Assembly (NCBI GenBank): GCA_937873155.1
Contig: CALMVZ010000027.1
Coordinates: 248,001 to 312,000, forward strand
Reading direction: 5' to 3'
DNA length: 64,000 nt
Origin: an uncultured Bacteroidota bacterium
Lineage (GTDB): Bacteria; Bacteroidota; Bacteroidia; B-17B0; Aurantibacillaceae
A model generated the notes under the pieces. That model worked only from the letters and a program-made list of their open reading frames with translations. It was not told the DNA's origin and searched no databases. Shown here in pieces: positions 23,532 to 32,234 of the stretch; position 1 is the first letter of the stretch, and each line of letters starts with the position of its first letter. The position numbers and the translations under genes were made by a program.

Positions 23532-25961
23532 ATGCACAAAATAAAGATCGTTTGCATCGGTTTAGTTACGTTGTTCAGCGTACTCAGCAATTTTTCCTTC
23601 TCACAATGTTCAATCAGCGCTAAAGTCACTGATAGTTTAAATGCCCCGGTTCCTTTCATTACCGTAGCACTCTTAAAAACAGACAGCACTATTTACAAAG
23701 GCGAGATCACTGACGATAAAGGTGAGTTCTGTTTTTCAAAACTAAAGAAAGGTGCTTACCTGGTTAAGATCTCAGCTATCGGTTACGCGAATTACTTTAG
23801 CGAAAAAATAAACTACGATAGTTCTTCAACAATTAAATTAAACGATATCGCTCTTAAAAAAAGCGGTGTAACACTTGGAGAAGTTTCTGTCAGCGTTATT
23901 AAGAATCCTATCGAATTCAAAGGTGGGAACATAACAGTCAACGTTGAAGATAGTCCGCTTGCCGTTGGGAATAGTGCCTGGGATCTGATAGCGCGATTAC
24001 CCGGTGTAATGGTAGAGGGTGATAACATCAGCATACAAGGTAAAGCCGGAGTACGTGTTTATATAAATGATAGAGTGCAGCAATTCTCAGGCGCACAGCT
24101 AAGTAATTTTTTACGGAGCATGAATGCTTCGGTCATTGAAAAAATTGAGATCATCATGAATCCGCCGGCCCGCTACGATGCTGCAGGAGGTGCCGGCATC
24201 ATCAACATTAAAACAAAAAAGATAAAAATAACAGGCCCTAGCGGCGGACTCAACTACACTTTCTCGCAAGGATTCTATAACACCAACACCGGAGGCTTTT
24301 CATTCAACTACAAAGCAAAAAAAGTAACTTTCTTCAGTAACATTAGCAGCTACGAAGGTCTCTTATACCAGGAAACCCTTAATGAAAATCATATCACATT
24401 TGATGGTAAAACAACAACACTGAACCAAAAGTCGTATGAAGTTGATGCCGCAAAATATGCGACAATTGATGTTGGTACCGACTGGTACTTTAATAAAAAA
24501 AATACCATTGGTGTAAAAGGCCAATTTGTTCCCGGGAAAGCCATGCGTACTTATAATGGAAATACTTACATGAGTGATAACAGTCTCGGCTATGATCGCC
24601 TCTTGTATAACCGCCCTATCGGCAACGATTGGTTCTTTGCTAATTTCAATTTCAATGCTGAACATGTCTTCGATACGGTCGGCAATACAAAACTTAAATT
24701 CTCGACCGATTATTACGGTCCGTATTACGATAATTATTATGCCTTATACCAGAACCGTTTTATCGGAAAAGATGGTTTAGATACTATGTCACCCCGGATT
24801 TTCAAGTCCACCAATCTTATCGGCATCAACATTTTTGCTTCACGTTTAGACTTTGAAACAAAATTCGCTAAAGATCTTAGCCTGGAAGCAGGAGTAAAAT
24901 ATAGCGACCAATCCGCATGGAGCGATTACACTTTAGAGAACCAAAATGAATTAACAGGAGAGTTTGTTGTGGATAGTATCTTCACCAATAAATTCAAGTA
25001 TAACGAACAGATCAGTTCGGGTTATGTGAGTATCGATAAACAATATAAGAAAATTAATTTCAGATTGGGATTGAGAGGAGAGAATACAAATATTCAAACC
25101 GAAAGCGTCACCAGTAGTATTAAATATTCACGGAATTATTTTAATGTATTCCCGACTTTAAGTTTTGATTACAATCCTAACAGGGATCATTCCATTTCAA
25201 TGGCCTACAACCGCAGGATCAATCGTCCGGATTATAATTCCTTTAATCCATTTCGTCAGTTCAATAATATTCTAAGTTCAGGTGAAGGAAATCCTTACCT
25301 GAGTCCTACTTATGATAACAATTTTAATTTTAATTACGTTTATAAAGGGAAGATCTCCAATAACCTTTCTTATGCAAATGTTGAACATCCTATCCAGCAG
25401 TACATAACGCAAAATGATTCTACTAAGGAAACTGTCGCTCACATCACCAACATGAAAGAACTTAATATCATCCGCTATAATTTATTTGTGAGGCAGGAAA
25501 TTAAAAAATGGTGGATCGTTTCATTCTTAGCAGGCGGATATTATATCGATTATAACGGCACGGTGAATGGATCTAATTATGCTGCGCAAGCAATTCCATG
25601 GTACACCCGTTTAACTAATATTTTCATCATTAAGAAAAATACCAAAGTAGAAGTATCCGGTTTTTATTGGAGTCCATGGATCGGAAACACATCTGTGTTC
25701 CTGCATAGAGAAGGGTTAAGCATTGCAGTTAAACAATCCTTATTAAAGAATACTTTGAATATTTCGGTGGCACTGAACGATGCTTTTTTCACGGAGCAAT
25801 TCAGACAGAAAGTCGATTTTCAGAACCAGAAATGGCTGCTTGTTGAAGCTCATGATTCAAGAAGGTTGAATGTAAGTGTAAGCTACAACTTCGGAAAGAT
25901 CAAAGCACAACAGCGGGACACGAAGGAAAATGATGAGGAGAAAAGAAGGCTGGGTCATTGA
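23532..25961 (+). CDS. TonB-linked outer membrane beta-barrel protein with carboxypeptidase-regulatory N-domain
   Basis: 809 residues. After the signal peptide comes a regulatory-like beta-sandwich (about 27-110, CSISAKVTDSLNAPVPFITVALL and ITDDKGEFCFSKLKKGAYLVKISAIGYANY), then a plug-like region (LPGVMVEGDNISIQGKAGVRVYINDRVQQFSG) and the OMP_b-brl_3-type barrel from about 240. ARYDAAGGAGIINIKTK is diagnostic for that family. It probably transports or binds an unidentified substrate at the outer membrane. No SusD-like lipoprotein is adjacent, so it is not a standard polysaccharide locus. Confidence 0.9.
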   Translation: MHKIKIVCIGLVTLFSVLSNFSFSQCSISAKVTDSLNAPVPFITVALLKTDSTIYKGEITDDKGEFCFSKLKKGAYLVKISAIGYANYFSEKINYDSSSTIKLNDIALKKSGVTLGEVSVSVIKNPIEFKGGNITVNVEDSPLAVGNSAWDLIARLPGVMVEGDNISIQGKAGVRVYINDRVQQFSGAQLSNFLRSMNASVIEKIEIIMNPPARYDAAGGAGIINIKTKKIKITGPSGGLNYTFSQGFYNTNTGGFSFNYKAKKVTFFSNISSYEGLLYQETLNENHITFDGKTTTLNQKSYEVDAAKYATIDVGTDWYFNKKNTIGVKGQFVPGKAMRTYNGNTYMSDNSLGYDRLLYNRPIGNDWFFANFNFNAEHVFDTVGNTKLKFSTDYYGPYYDNYYALYQNRFIGKDGLDTMSPRIFKSTNLIGINIFASRLDFETKFAKDLSLEAGVKYSDQSAWSDYTLENQNELTGEFVVDSIFTNKFKYNEQISSGYVSIDKQYKKINFRLGLRGENTNIQTESVTSSIKYSRNYFNVFPTLSFDYNPNRDHSISMAYNRRINRPDYNSFNPFRQFNNILSSGEGNPYLSPTYDNNFNFNYVYKGKISNNLSYANVEHPIQQYITQNDSTKETVAHITNMKELNIIRYNLFVRQEIKKWWIVSFLAGGYYIDYNGTVNGSNYAAQAIPWYTRLTNIFIIKKNTKVEVSGFYWSPWIGNTSVFLHREGLSIAVKQSLLKNTLNISVALNDAFFTEQFRQKVDFQNQKWLLVEAHDSRRLNVSVSYNFGKIKAQQRDTKENDEEKRRLGH

Positions 25962-26003
25962 TATCCTCCGGGTTAAGAAAGCCTATCCGGAGTAAGCTTA
26001 TAA

Positions 26004-26049
26004 CTCTCCTTAAGGAGAGGATGTCCGCCTTTGGCGGACAAGTGAGGTT
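26004..26049 (+). repeat. Double-hairpin element downstream of the 23532 gene
   Basis: A 16-base perfect palindrome CTCTCCTTAAGGAGAG (26004-26019), then TGTCCGCC/GGCGGACA with a three-base loop (26022-26040), then AGTGAGGTT. The same three-part order (CTCTCC..GGAGAGG, TCCGC/GCGGA, GTGAGGT) occurs at 53104-53150, and a partial form at 22551-22586. It starts about 40 bases after the stop codon. Confidence 0.6.
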
Positions 26050-26061
26050 ATACCGTGATGT

Positions 26062-26841
26062 TTATTTGAACCCTTCAAAAGCCCCCAACCCAAAAAGAGC
26101 AAAATCATATTTCACCGGGTCATTACTATCAAACTGTTTTAGAACAGCAGTAATTTCCTCAACCGCCTGCCAGTCATCCTGCGTGCGTTTCAATAAACCT
26201 AATTTACGGCTCACGTTGCCGGTGTGTACATCCAGCGGCAGACAGAGTTGGGAAGCATTTATTTTATTCCAGATCCCAAAATCAACTCCTTTTTTATCAT
26301 TCCGCACCATCCAGCGGAGATACATGCACAACCGTTTCGCACTGGATTTGCTTTCCGGATTTGAAATATGTTTATCACTCCGCGCATCATGTTTTAAATC
26401 TAAAAATATCTTTCTAAAGCCAACAATGGAATTTTTTATATTCTCATCATTCTTTTTTAAGCTTTTTGCAAACGCACTTTCCAGTCCGCCATGTTTCAAA
26501 TAAATATTTTGCAACGACTTAATAAAGAAAACACAATCAACGCCATTAAAAGTACGGTGTACAAATTTTTTAAAGGGAGCAAGTTCTTTAGCAGAGTGAT
26601 TCAAAATAAAATCATGCGGCGCATTATCCATCCACAACATTAATTTCTGCGCGTTGTTAATGATCGTCTTCCGTTGTCCCCATGCGATGGTAGCAGCAAG
26701 AAAAGCTGCGATCTCAATATCTTCTTTCTTTGTGAACAGATGCGGAATTTGAATGGGGTCGGTCTCTATGAATGAGCGGTTGTTGAAGAGGAGGAGCTTT
26801 TCATCTAAAAAGGATTTTATGTCAACATCAACTTTCTTCAT
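26062..26841 (-). CDS. TIGR02757 (DUF2400) family protein
   Basis: 259 residues. The pattern IPHLFTKKEDIEIAAFLAATIAWGQRKTIINNAQKLM (about 28-64), FIKSLQNIYLKHGGLESAF, RLCMYLRWMVRNDKKGVDFGIW and QLCLPLDVHTGNVSRKLGLLKR identifies the TIGR02757 family, conserved in Bacteroidota and Epsilonproteobacteria. Its fold resembles HhH-GPD-type DNA glycosylases (the LDVHTGN..LGL block), suggesting a nucleic-acid role; no reaction is established. The start ATG is directly preceded by a second copy of the dispersed stem-loop element. Confidence 0.88.
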   Translation of the reverse strand: MKKVDVDIKSFLDEKLLLFNNRSFIETDPIQIPHLFTKKEDIEIAAFLAATIAWGQRKTIINNAQKLMLWMDNAPHDFILNHSAKELAPFKKFVHRTFNGVDCVFFIKSLQNIYLKHGGLESAFAKSLKKNDENIKNSIVGFRKIFLDLKHDARSDKHISNPESKSSAKRLCMYLRWMVRNDKKGVDFGIWNKINASQLCLPLDVHTGNVSRKLGLLKRTQDDWQAVEEITAVLKQFDSNDPVKYDFALFGLGAFEGFK

Positions 26842-26868
26842 TTGATCGTTCCGGATTCCTCTGTGAAC

Positions 26869-26965
26869 CTCTGTTTCTATGTCTCTCCGTGTTGAAAAAT
26901 CCGAATCCCTTTGTTGAGTACACGACCTTCAACACAGGGGCACTGAGTTTAAGAGTTTCACAGAG
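26869..26965 (-). repeat. Dispersed stem-loop element, copy 2 (inverted)
   Basis: Read on the minus strand it matches 17958-18056 over both arms, with the middle unrelated. It occupies most of the space between the starts of TIGR02757 (26841) and the end of the MFS gene (26990), about 28 bases upstream of the TIGR02757 ATG. Confidence 0.7.
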
Positions 26966-26989
26966 TACTTTTCCCGCACCTCGCGAATG

Positions 26990-28249
26990 TCATTCGTACT
27001 TAGTAAGATCCATCGTCTTTAACTTGGGATTTAATTTAGTGATCCCTAACACAGTCGCTATCGTCATAGCTCCTCCAAAAACAATAGATGGCACTAATCC
27101 CATAGCCTTTGCAGCAACACCGGATTCAAAAGCGCCTATCTCATTACTGGAGCCAATAAAAATATTATTTACGGCTGTTACTCTTCCGCGCATGTTATCA
27201 GGGGTTGAGAGTTGTAAAATACTATGACGAACAACCACACTCACATTATCGAACGCGCCGGTCATTAACAATGCTAACAACGCCAGCCAATAATTTGTAC
27301 AGAAAGCAAATAGGATTGTAAATATTCCAAATCCTATTACCGACCAGATCAAAGCCAGGCCTGCTCTTTTTGCAGGGGGTTTTACTGCCATCACTAACGC
27401 CATCAATACGGCTCCGATTGCAGGTGAAGTTCTTAGTAAACCGTACGCTTCCGGACCAAGATGTAAAATCTTATCATTGAACATTGGTATCATCGCTACA
27501 GCACCGCCAAACAGAACAGCGAACAGGTCTAAAGTTAAAGCACTCAGCACCATTTTGTTTTTGAAAACGAATTTCAAGCCAACCGTCATAGCTTGTACCA
27601 GGGTTTCTTTTTCTTCTCTAACCGGTTTTGGTTTACTTGAAATTCTGAAAATAAAATAAATAGAGATCAGGAATAAAATGCAATCGATCAGGTAACAAGT
27701 ATCTGCATTCAGTTTTCCCTTGTAACCATAAATGATCCCCGCAAGAACAGGCCCTAAAATTGCGCCCACATGCCAGGCGGTACTGTTCCATGTCGCTGAG
27801 TTAGTATAATGAACCCTGGGCACCAACTGACTCATGAACGGATGCGTACAGGCTGCTAAGAACGCACGGATGATCCCGAATAAAAATACGATGCTGAACA
27901 GAACGGTCATACCTGTATTCTTTAAAAATAGTGAGAATGAAGCACTGTGGAAATAAAGAAGCACACAGCCGAGAAACAGAACAAATATTCCTGCTAATAA
28001 AATCTTCCTTCTGTTATAAGTATCAGCAACAATACCCGAGAAAAAACAGGTGACCACAAAAGGAATAGCTTCTGTTAATCCGATCATCCCCTGAACCAAA
28101 GGATCATCCGTATGCTCGTAGTAAATTTGGAGGCTGATGGTACTGAACTGCATTTGAATAGCTACTGTCAGAAAAAACCTCGCGTAAATAAAGTATCGGA
28201 ATTCTTTGATCCGGAAAATATCGAGGGACGCTGTGTTGAACAGTGACAT
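26990..28249 (-). CDS. MFS transporter
   Basis: 419 residues with about 12 membrane helices. The A-motif-like loop GIVADTYNRRKILLAG (about 74-89) between helices 2 and 3 is the MFS hallmark (GxxADRxGRRK). The pattern (N-terminal FRYFIYARFFLTVAIQMQFSTISLQIYY, RGRVTAVNNIFIGSSNEIGAFESGVAAK near the end) matches the enterobactin-exporter-like MFS group, efflux of small molecules. Substrate cannot be read from sequence. A -7 box lies only seven bases before the ATG. Confidence 0.9.
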   Translation of the reverse strand: MSLFNTASLDIFRIKEFRYFIYARFFLTVAIQMQFSTISLQIYYEHTDDPLVQGMIGLTEAIPFVVTCFFSGIVADTYNRRKILLAGIFVLFLGCVLLYFHSASFSLFLKNTGMTVLFSIVFLFGIIRAFLAACTHPFMSQLVPRVHYTNSATWNSTAWHVGAILGPVLAGIIYGYKGKLNADTCYLIDCILFLISIYFIFRISSKPKPVREEKETLVQAMTVGLKFVFKNKMVLSALTLDLFAVLFGGAVAMIPMFNDKILHLGPEAYGLLRTSPAIGAVLMALVMAVKPPAKRAGLALIWSVIGFGIFTILFAFCTNYWLALLALLMTGAFDNVSVVVRHSILQLSTPDNMRGRVTAVNNIFIGSSNEIGAFESGVAAKAMGLVPSIVFGGAMTIATVLGITKLNPKLKTMDLTKYE

Positions 28250-28256
28250 AGGTTCA

Positions 28257-28264
28257 CAAAGTTA
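28257..28264 (-). promoter_or_regulatory. -7 box (TAACTTTG) seven bases before the MFS start
   Basis: TAACTTTG on the minus strand, ending eight bases from the ATG at 28249. Transcription from it would begin at or next to the start codon, so the message would be leaderless. Confidence 0.45.
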
Positions 28265-28342
28265 CCTATTTTGGGGCCAATCGGAGGCAACAACTTTTCA
28301 ACTTGCTACAAATTGTAGCCATCAATCTGAATTCCGTGACTT

Positions 28343-28350
28343 TAACTTTG
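28343..28350 (+). promoter_or_regulatory. -7 box (TAACTTTG) upstream of radC
   Basis: Matches TAnnTTTG, 27 bases before the ATG at 28378. No TTG at normal spacing. It overlaps the N-terminal extension of the longer frame, which supports the start at 28378. Confidence 0.45.
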
Positions 28351-28377
28351 AATTTACCCGGAATAAAAGGGGTTAAT

Positions 28378-29079
28378 ATGGAAGAAATAGAAATAAAACA
28401 CATCCCGATCAAATTTTTGGCAGAGGATGACCGGCCGCGGGAGAAATTATTGTCTATTGGCAGACAGAACTTATCAGACGCCGAATTATTGGCTATACAA
28501 ATCGGTTTCGGAACCAAAGAAGAGACTGCGATACAATTGGGGCAGAGGATACTGAACAGCTACGGGAACGATCTGAACCAATTGGCAAAAGCTTCGGTAA
28601 ATGAACTCAAAAAATTCAAAGGTATAGGCGAGGCAAAGGCCATAAATATTGCTTCAGCTTTTGAATTGGGAAGACGGAGAACTGAGAATGATATTCTCGG
28701 AAAACCGAAGATCAGCACATCTTACGATGCGTTTAAATTATTGAATGCAAAACTGAGCGATCTGCCTCATGAAGAATTCTGGATCTTATTATTGAACCGC
28801 GCCAATGCTGTCGTAAAAATGGAATGCATAAGCAAAGGGGGAGTAAGCGGTACGATCGTAGATGCGCGTTTGATCTTAAAGCCTGCCATCGAATTACTGG
28901 CCAGCGGGATTATTTTGTGCCATAACCATCCTTCAGGCCAGTTAAAACCAAGCGAGCAGGATATTTCCCTGACCAAAAAGATCAAAGAAAGCACCCGTTT
29001 AATGGATATTAATTTATTGGACCATATCATTATTGGGGACCAAAAATATCTTAGCTTTGCAGACGAAGGCATTCTTTAG
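28378..29079 (+). CDS. radC: RadC-family JAB/MPN protein
   Basis: 233 residues from the ATG at 28378; a frame open from 28303 would add 25 non-conserved residues overlapping a promoter-like box. The N-terminal helical part (IKFLAEDDRPREKLLSIGRQNLSDAELLAIQIGFGTKEE) precedes a helix-hairpin-helix-like KKFKGIGEAKAINIASAFELGRR. The metal-binding JAMM motif is intact: HNHPSGQLKPSEQD near residue 182. RadC proteins are widespread, but their biochemical role is unsettled. A dedicated recombination role is not assumed. Confidence 0.95.
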   Translation: MEEIEIKHIPIKFLAEDDRPREKLLSIGRQNLSDAELLAIQIGFGTKEETAIQLGQRILNSYGNDLNQLAKASVNELKKFKGIGEAKAINIASAFELGRRRTENDILGKPKISTSYDAFKLLNAKLSDLPHEEFWILLLNRANAVVKMECISKGGVSGTIVDARLILKPAIELLASGIILCHNHPSGQLKPSEQDISLTKKIKESTRLMDINLLDHIIIGDQKYLSFADEGIL

Positions 29080-29140
29080 GAGTCAGGATATAGGATTTAG
29101 TGGGCTTAATTGAAAATGATTTTCTAAAACATGGCATCTA

Positions 29141-29207
29141 CGACCCCTTTTGGGTCGAATGTTTATAGAAGAATGTTTTTTATAAACCTATGACCCCGAA
29201 GGGGTCA
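29141..29207. repeat. Three nested hairpins between radC and wecB
   Basis: CGACCC/GGGTCG (29141-29157), GTTTATA/TATAAAC (29161-29187) and TGACCCC/GGGGTCA (29191-29207) lie in succession. The outer two hairpins share the word GACCCC and enclose the middle inverted repeat. It may be a REP-like element, an RNA structure in the wecB leader, or an attenuator. Confidence 0.6.
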
Positions 29208-29218
29208 AACATGAATTT

Positions 29219-30367
29219 ATGATCAAGATCGTCACAATAATCGGAGCTCGTCCGCAAATAATTAAAGCGGCTGCATTGAGCAGGGCCATTAAAACCCATT
29301 TCAGTTCGCAGATAAAAGAAATTATTGTCCACACCGGACAACATTACGATGAGAACATGAGCCAGGTGTTCTTTGATGAATTGGGAATTCCTGCACCGGA
29401 TTATAATTTAAACGTAGGAAGCGGATCGCATGGTAAACAAACTGCTACTATGATCGCGGGTATAGAAGAAATTTTAGTGAAAGAGAAACCGAATGCAATT
29501 GTTCTTTACGGAGATACCAATTCAACATTAGCCGGTGGGGTAGCAGCCAGTAAGATCCATGTGCCTGTTGTGCATATTGAAGCGGGGTTGCGTTCAAGAA
29601 GCAAAGCAATGCCTGAAGAAGTGAACCGTATCATGTGTGATCATGTGAGTACATTATTATTCTCACCAACGAAAACCGGTTACGATAATTTAGCTAAAGA
29701 AGGATTTAAAACCGATAATAAAGCACCGTACAATGTTGATAATCCAAAAATTTACCATTGCGGGGATGTGATGTATGATAACAGTTTATTCTTTTCGGAA
29801 GTTGCTGAAAAGAAAACAGACATTATTACTAAGAATAAATTGGAGCAGAATAAATTCATATTAGCAACTATCCATCGCAATAACAATACGGATGAACCTG
29901 TCCGTTTGAATGCTTTGTTCAGCGCACTAAATAAAATTTCCGCTGCTGATAATTTAGATGTGATCTTACCATTGCATCCGCGTACAGCAAAATTAATGGA
30001 AACGAATTTAGCGCCTGAATTATTGAGATCAATAAAGTCAAATCCGAAATTCCATATCACAGCACCGGCGTCATTCTTAGAAATGATAGCTTTGGAAAAG
30101 AATTGTAAAATTATAATGACCGACAGTGGCGGTGTTCAAAAAGAAGCTTTTTATTTTGAAAAACCTTGTGTGATCTTGCGTCCGGAAACAGAGTGGATCG
30201 AATTAGTGGAATGCGGTACAGCTTTAATAGCAGATGCTAACGAATCTAAAATAATTGATTCTTATAAAAACCTCACCTCAAAAGCTGACATGCAATTTCC
30301 GAAATTGTACGGAGATGGTAAAGCCTCTGAATTTATTTGTTCTGAAATGGTAAAACATTTGGGTTAA
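29219..30367 (+). CDS. wecB: UDP-N-acetylglucosamine 2-epimerase (non-hydrolysing)
   Basis: 382 residues, the usual length. It interconverts UDP-GlcNAc and UDP-ManNAc for surface polysaccharide or teichoic-type polymers. IIGARPQIIKAAALSRAI at the N-terminus, HTGQHYDENMSQVFFDELGI, DTNSTLAGGVAA, HIEAGLRS (about 121-128), DHVSTLLFSPT, HCGDVMYDN and the C-terminal DSGGVQKEAFYFEKPCVILRPETEWIELVE are all diagnostic. It precedes an acyltransferase gene by seven bases, so a common role in surface glycan modification is likely. Confidence 0.96.
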   Translation: MIKIVTIIGARPQIIKAAALSRAIKTHFSSQIKEIIVHTGQHYDENMSQVFFDELGIPAPDYNLNVGSGSHGKQTATMIAGIEEILVKEKPNAIVLYGDTNSTLAGGVAASKIHVPVVHIEAGLRSRSKAMPEEVNRIMCDHVSTLLFSPTKTGYDNLAKEGFKTDNKAPYNVDNPKIYHCGDVMYDNSLFFSEVAEKKTDIITKNKLEQNKFILATIHRNNNTDEPVRLNALFSALNKISAADNLDVILPLHPRTAKLMETNLAPELLRSIKSNPKFHITAPASFLEMIALEKNCKIIMTDSGGVQKEAFYFEKPCVILRPETEWIELVECGTALIADANESKIIDSYKNLTSKADMQFPKLYGDGKASEFICSEMVKHLG

Positions 30368-30374
30368 ATAATTT

Positions 30375-31439
30375 TTGAAGTATTTCGCTAAAATAGATTC
30401 CCTCCGTTTTGTGGCAGCCCTGATGGTTTTGGTTTCTCACTGGTTGTTTTTTTTACCTGAAGTAAGAGCATTTAACTTAGGTGAAATGGGTGTGGATCTC
30501 TTCTTTACCATTAGCGGATTTCTTATCACACTTCAATTACTTGATTTTAAAGAGAAAGCCGCGGAAAATAATTTAAGCAATGGATCTGTTTTCAAAGAGT
30601 TCTATATCCGCAGGGCGTTCCGTATTCTTCCCTTGTATTATCTTGTAGTTATTGTTAGCGCACTTGCGAACCAGGGAGAGATCCGTGATGCTTTAATCTG
30701 GAACATGACCTTCACCAGTAATTTTTATATTATGAAAGTCGATCACTGGCCTTCTAACTTCTCCCATTTCTGGTCATTATCGGTTGAAGAGCATTTTTAT
30801 TTGTTCTGGCCATTCGTTATCCTGTTCGTCAATAATAAAATATTGCCTTATGTGATCAGCGGGCTCATCATTGTTACATTCATCATTAAATATTTTGTGA
30901 TCGGTGATTCTATGGGTTATTTCTTTCTTCATGTTCACACCATTTCCTGTATTGATCTGATCATGTACGGTTGTTTACTAGGCTGGCTTTACAAAAACAA
31001 ATATGAAACTATCAGTGAGATCTTTCAATTCAAAGGTTTTTCTTTTTTTAGTGTCAGCGTTATCGTTGCAGTAACGGCGTATAAATATTATTTTATTTTT
31101 GATGTCGACGATTACATTGTTCTCCGTGCTGTAACCGGCATCGCGTTTACTTTCCTGGTTGGCTCTTTGGTTTTTAGTCAATATCCAAAACGCCGGAGTC
31201 TCTTTGAGAATAAGTGGATGGTGATCCTTGGTAAATTAAGTTTCGGGATCTATTTGCTGCATAATTTTATTCCGGGCCTGTTATTAGGCGTGAAAGACCT
31301 AAAACTGCATTGGAGTTTAGAATTTCTAATTTATTTAATGGTAACTATTGCCATAAGCGCTGTATTGCATTGGGGAGTAGAATTACCTATAAGACGTGTG
31401 AGAAAACTAAAGTTCGGAACTGCTTTGCTTAAAGATTAA
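30375..31439 (+). CDS. OafA/YrhL-type membrane acyltransferase
   Basis: 354 residues from a TTG start, the first possible start in frame after wecB. About ten membrane helices. The N-terminal FAKIDSLRFVAALMVLVSHWLFF is the acyltransferase family 3 signature with the catalytic-type histidine (His22 in VSHW), followed by GEMGVDLFFTISGFLIT and RRAFRILPLYY, and FWSLSVEEHFYLFWPF. Such enzymes O-acetylate surface sugars using acyl-CoA. It is in an apparent operon with wecB. Confidence 0.92.
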   Translation: MKYFAKIDSLRFVAALMVLVSHWLFFLPEVRAFNLGEMGVDLFFTISGFLITLQLLDFKEKAAENNLSNGSVFKEFYIRRAFRILPLYYLVVIVSALANQGEIRDALIWNMTFTSNFYIMKVDHWPSNFSHFWSLSVEEHFYLFWPFVILFVNNKILPYVISGLIIVTFIIKYFVIGDSMGYFFLHVHTISCIDLIMYGCLLGWLYKNKYETISEIFQFKGFSFFSVSVIVAVTAYKYYFIFDVDDYIVLRAVTGIAFTFLVGSLVFSQYPKRRSLFENKWMVILGKLSFGIYLLHNFIPGLLLGVKDLKLHWSLEFLIYLMVTIAISAVLHWGVELPIRRVRKLKFGTALLKD

Positions 31440-31443
31440 TCCT

Positions 31444-31451
31444 TATCTTTG
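31444..31451 (+). promoter_or_regulatory. -7 box (TATCTTTG) upstream of psd
   Basis: TATCTTTG fits TAnnTTTG and stands five bases after the acyltransferase stop. A large inverted repeat follows at once, so an early hairpin would be in any transcript starting here. Confidence 0.4.
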
Positions 31452-31457
31452 TGGATG

Positions 31458-31541
31458 GTTATCGGTTATAAGGTTATTAGTTATAATACTTGGGCTAACA
31501 ACAACATCTAACTAATAACCTTATAACCAATAACCGATAAC
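31458..31541. repeat. Large word-reiterated inverted repeat in the psd leader
   Basis: The left arm (31458-31483) is complementary to the right arm (31509-31541) over a 20-base uninterrupted core, followed by GATAAC after a seven-base insertion AATAACC. The whole reads as words like GGTTATCGGTTATAAGG and their complements. It ends six bases before the psd ATG at 31548. Confidence 0.75.
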
Positions 31542-31547
31542 TCAAAA

Positions 31548-32204
31548 ATGAAATTTCACAAAGAAGGCTACGCCAGTTTGATCTTAGTTCTGGTTTTCAG
31601 CGCGATCATAACATTTATAGCTCATTATTTTTTTCCAACCTTTGCCATCGCGCATTGGTTCGCTTATTTATTAAGTGCATTCTTAATAATTACCATTCTC
31701 CAGTTCTTCCGCAATCCGACCCGTGAGCACACAAAAAGCGAGAATCTACTCATTGCACCCGCCGATGGAAAAGTTGTTGTTATTGAAGAAACCACTGAGC
31801 ACGAATATTTTAAAGGTCCGCGTTTACAGGTGAGTATTTTCATGTCGCCTGTCAATGTACACATAAACCGTTACCCAATCAGTGGAATTGTTTCATTTTT
31901 TAAATACCATCCGGGTAAATTCTTAGCAGCCTGGGAACCTAAATCCAGCACTGATAATGAGCGCACCACTATAGTGGTTAAGCATAAAAATGGCACTGAG
32001 GTTCTGTTTCGCCAGATAGCCGGAGCATTGGCCCGCCGTATTGTTTGGTATTGTAAAGAAGGTGATGTAGCGGAACAATGCGGAGAAATGGGGTTCATTA
32101 AATTCGGATCGCGCGTAGATCTGTTCTTACCTGTCGGCACTAAACTAAATGTGAAGATCGGTGATGTGGTGAAAGGCGCTCAAACTGTTTTAGGAGAGAT
32201 CTAA
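31548..32204 (+). CDS. psd: Phosphatidylserine decarboxylase (short, archaeal-type)
   Basis: 218 residues. Converts phosphatidylserine to phosphatidylethanolamine after self-cleavage to form a pyruvoyl group. A hydrophobic N-terminus (about 10-53) anchors it. Core motifs: APADGKVVVIEE (about 70-81), MSPVNVHINRYPISG, FRQIAGALARRI and the cleavage site FGSRVDLFLP (Gly187-Ser188). The length is typical of the short Psd group of Bacteroidota and archaea. The gene upstream is the acyltransferase, with a large inverted repeat between them. Confidence 0.95.
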   Translation: MKFHKEGYASLILVLVFSAIITFIAHYFFPTFAIAHWFAYLLSAFLIITILQFFRNPTREHTKSENLLIAPADGKVVVIEETTEHEYFKGPRLQVSIFMSPVNVHINRYPISGIVSFFKYHPGKFLAAWEPKSSTDNERTTIVVKHKNGTEVLFRQIAGALARRIVWYCKEGDVAEQCGEMGFIKFGSRVDLFLPVGTKLNVKIGDVVKGAQTVLGEI

Positions 32205-32234
32205 TCAAAAATTTTCTTTATCTTGTTCTCTGGT

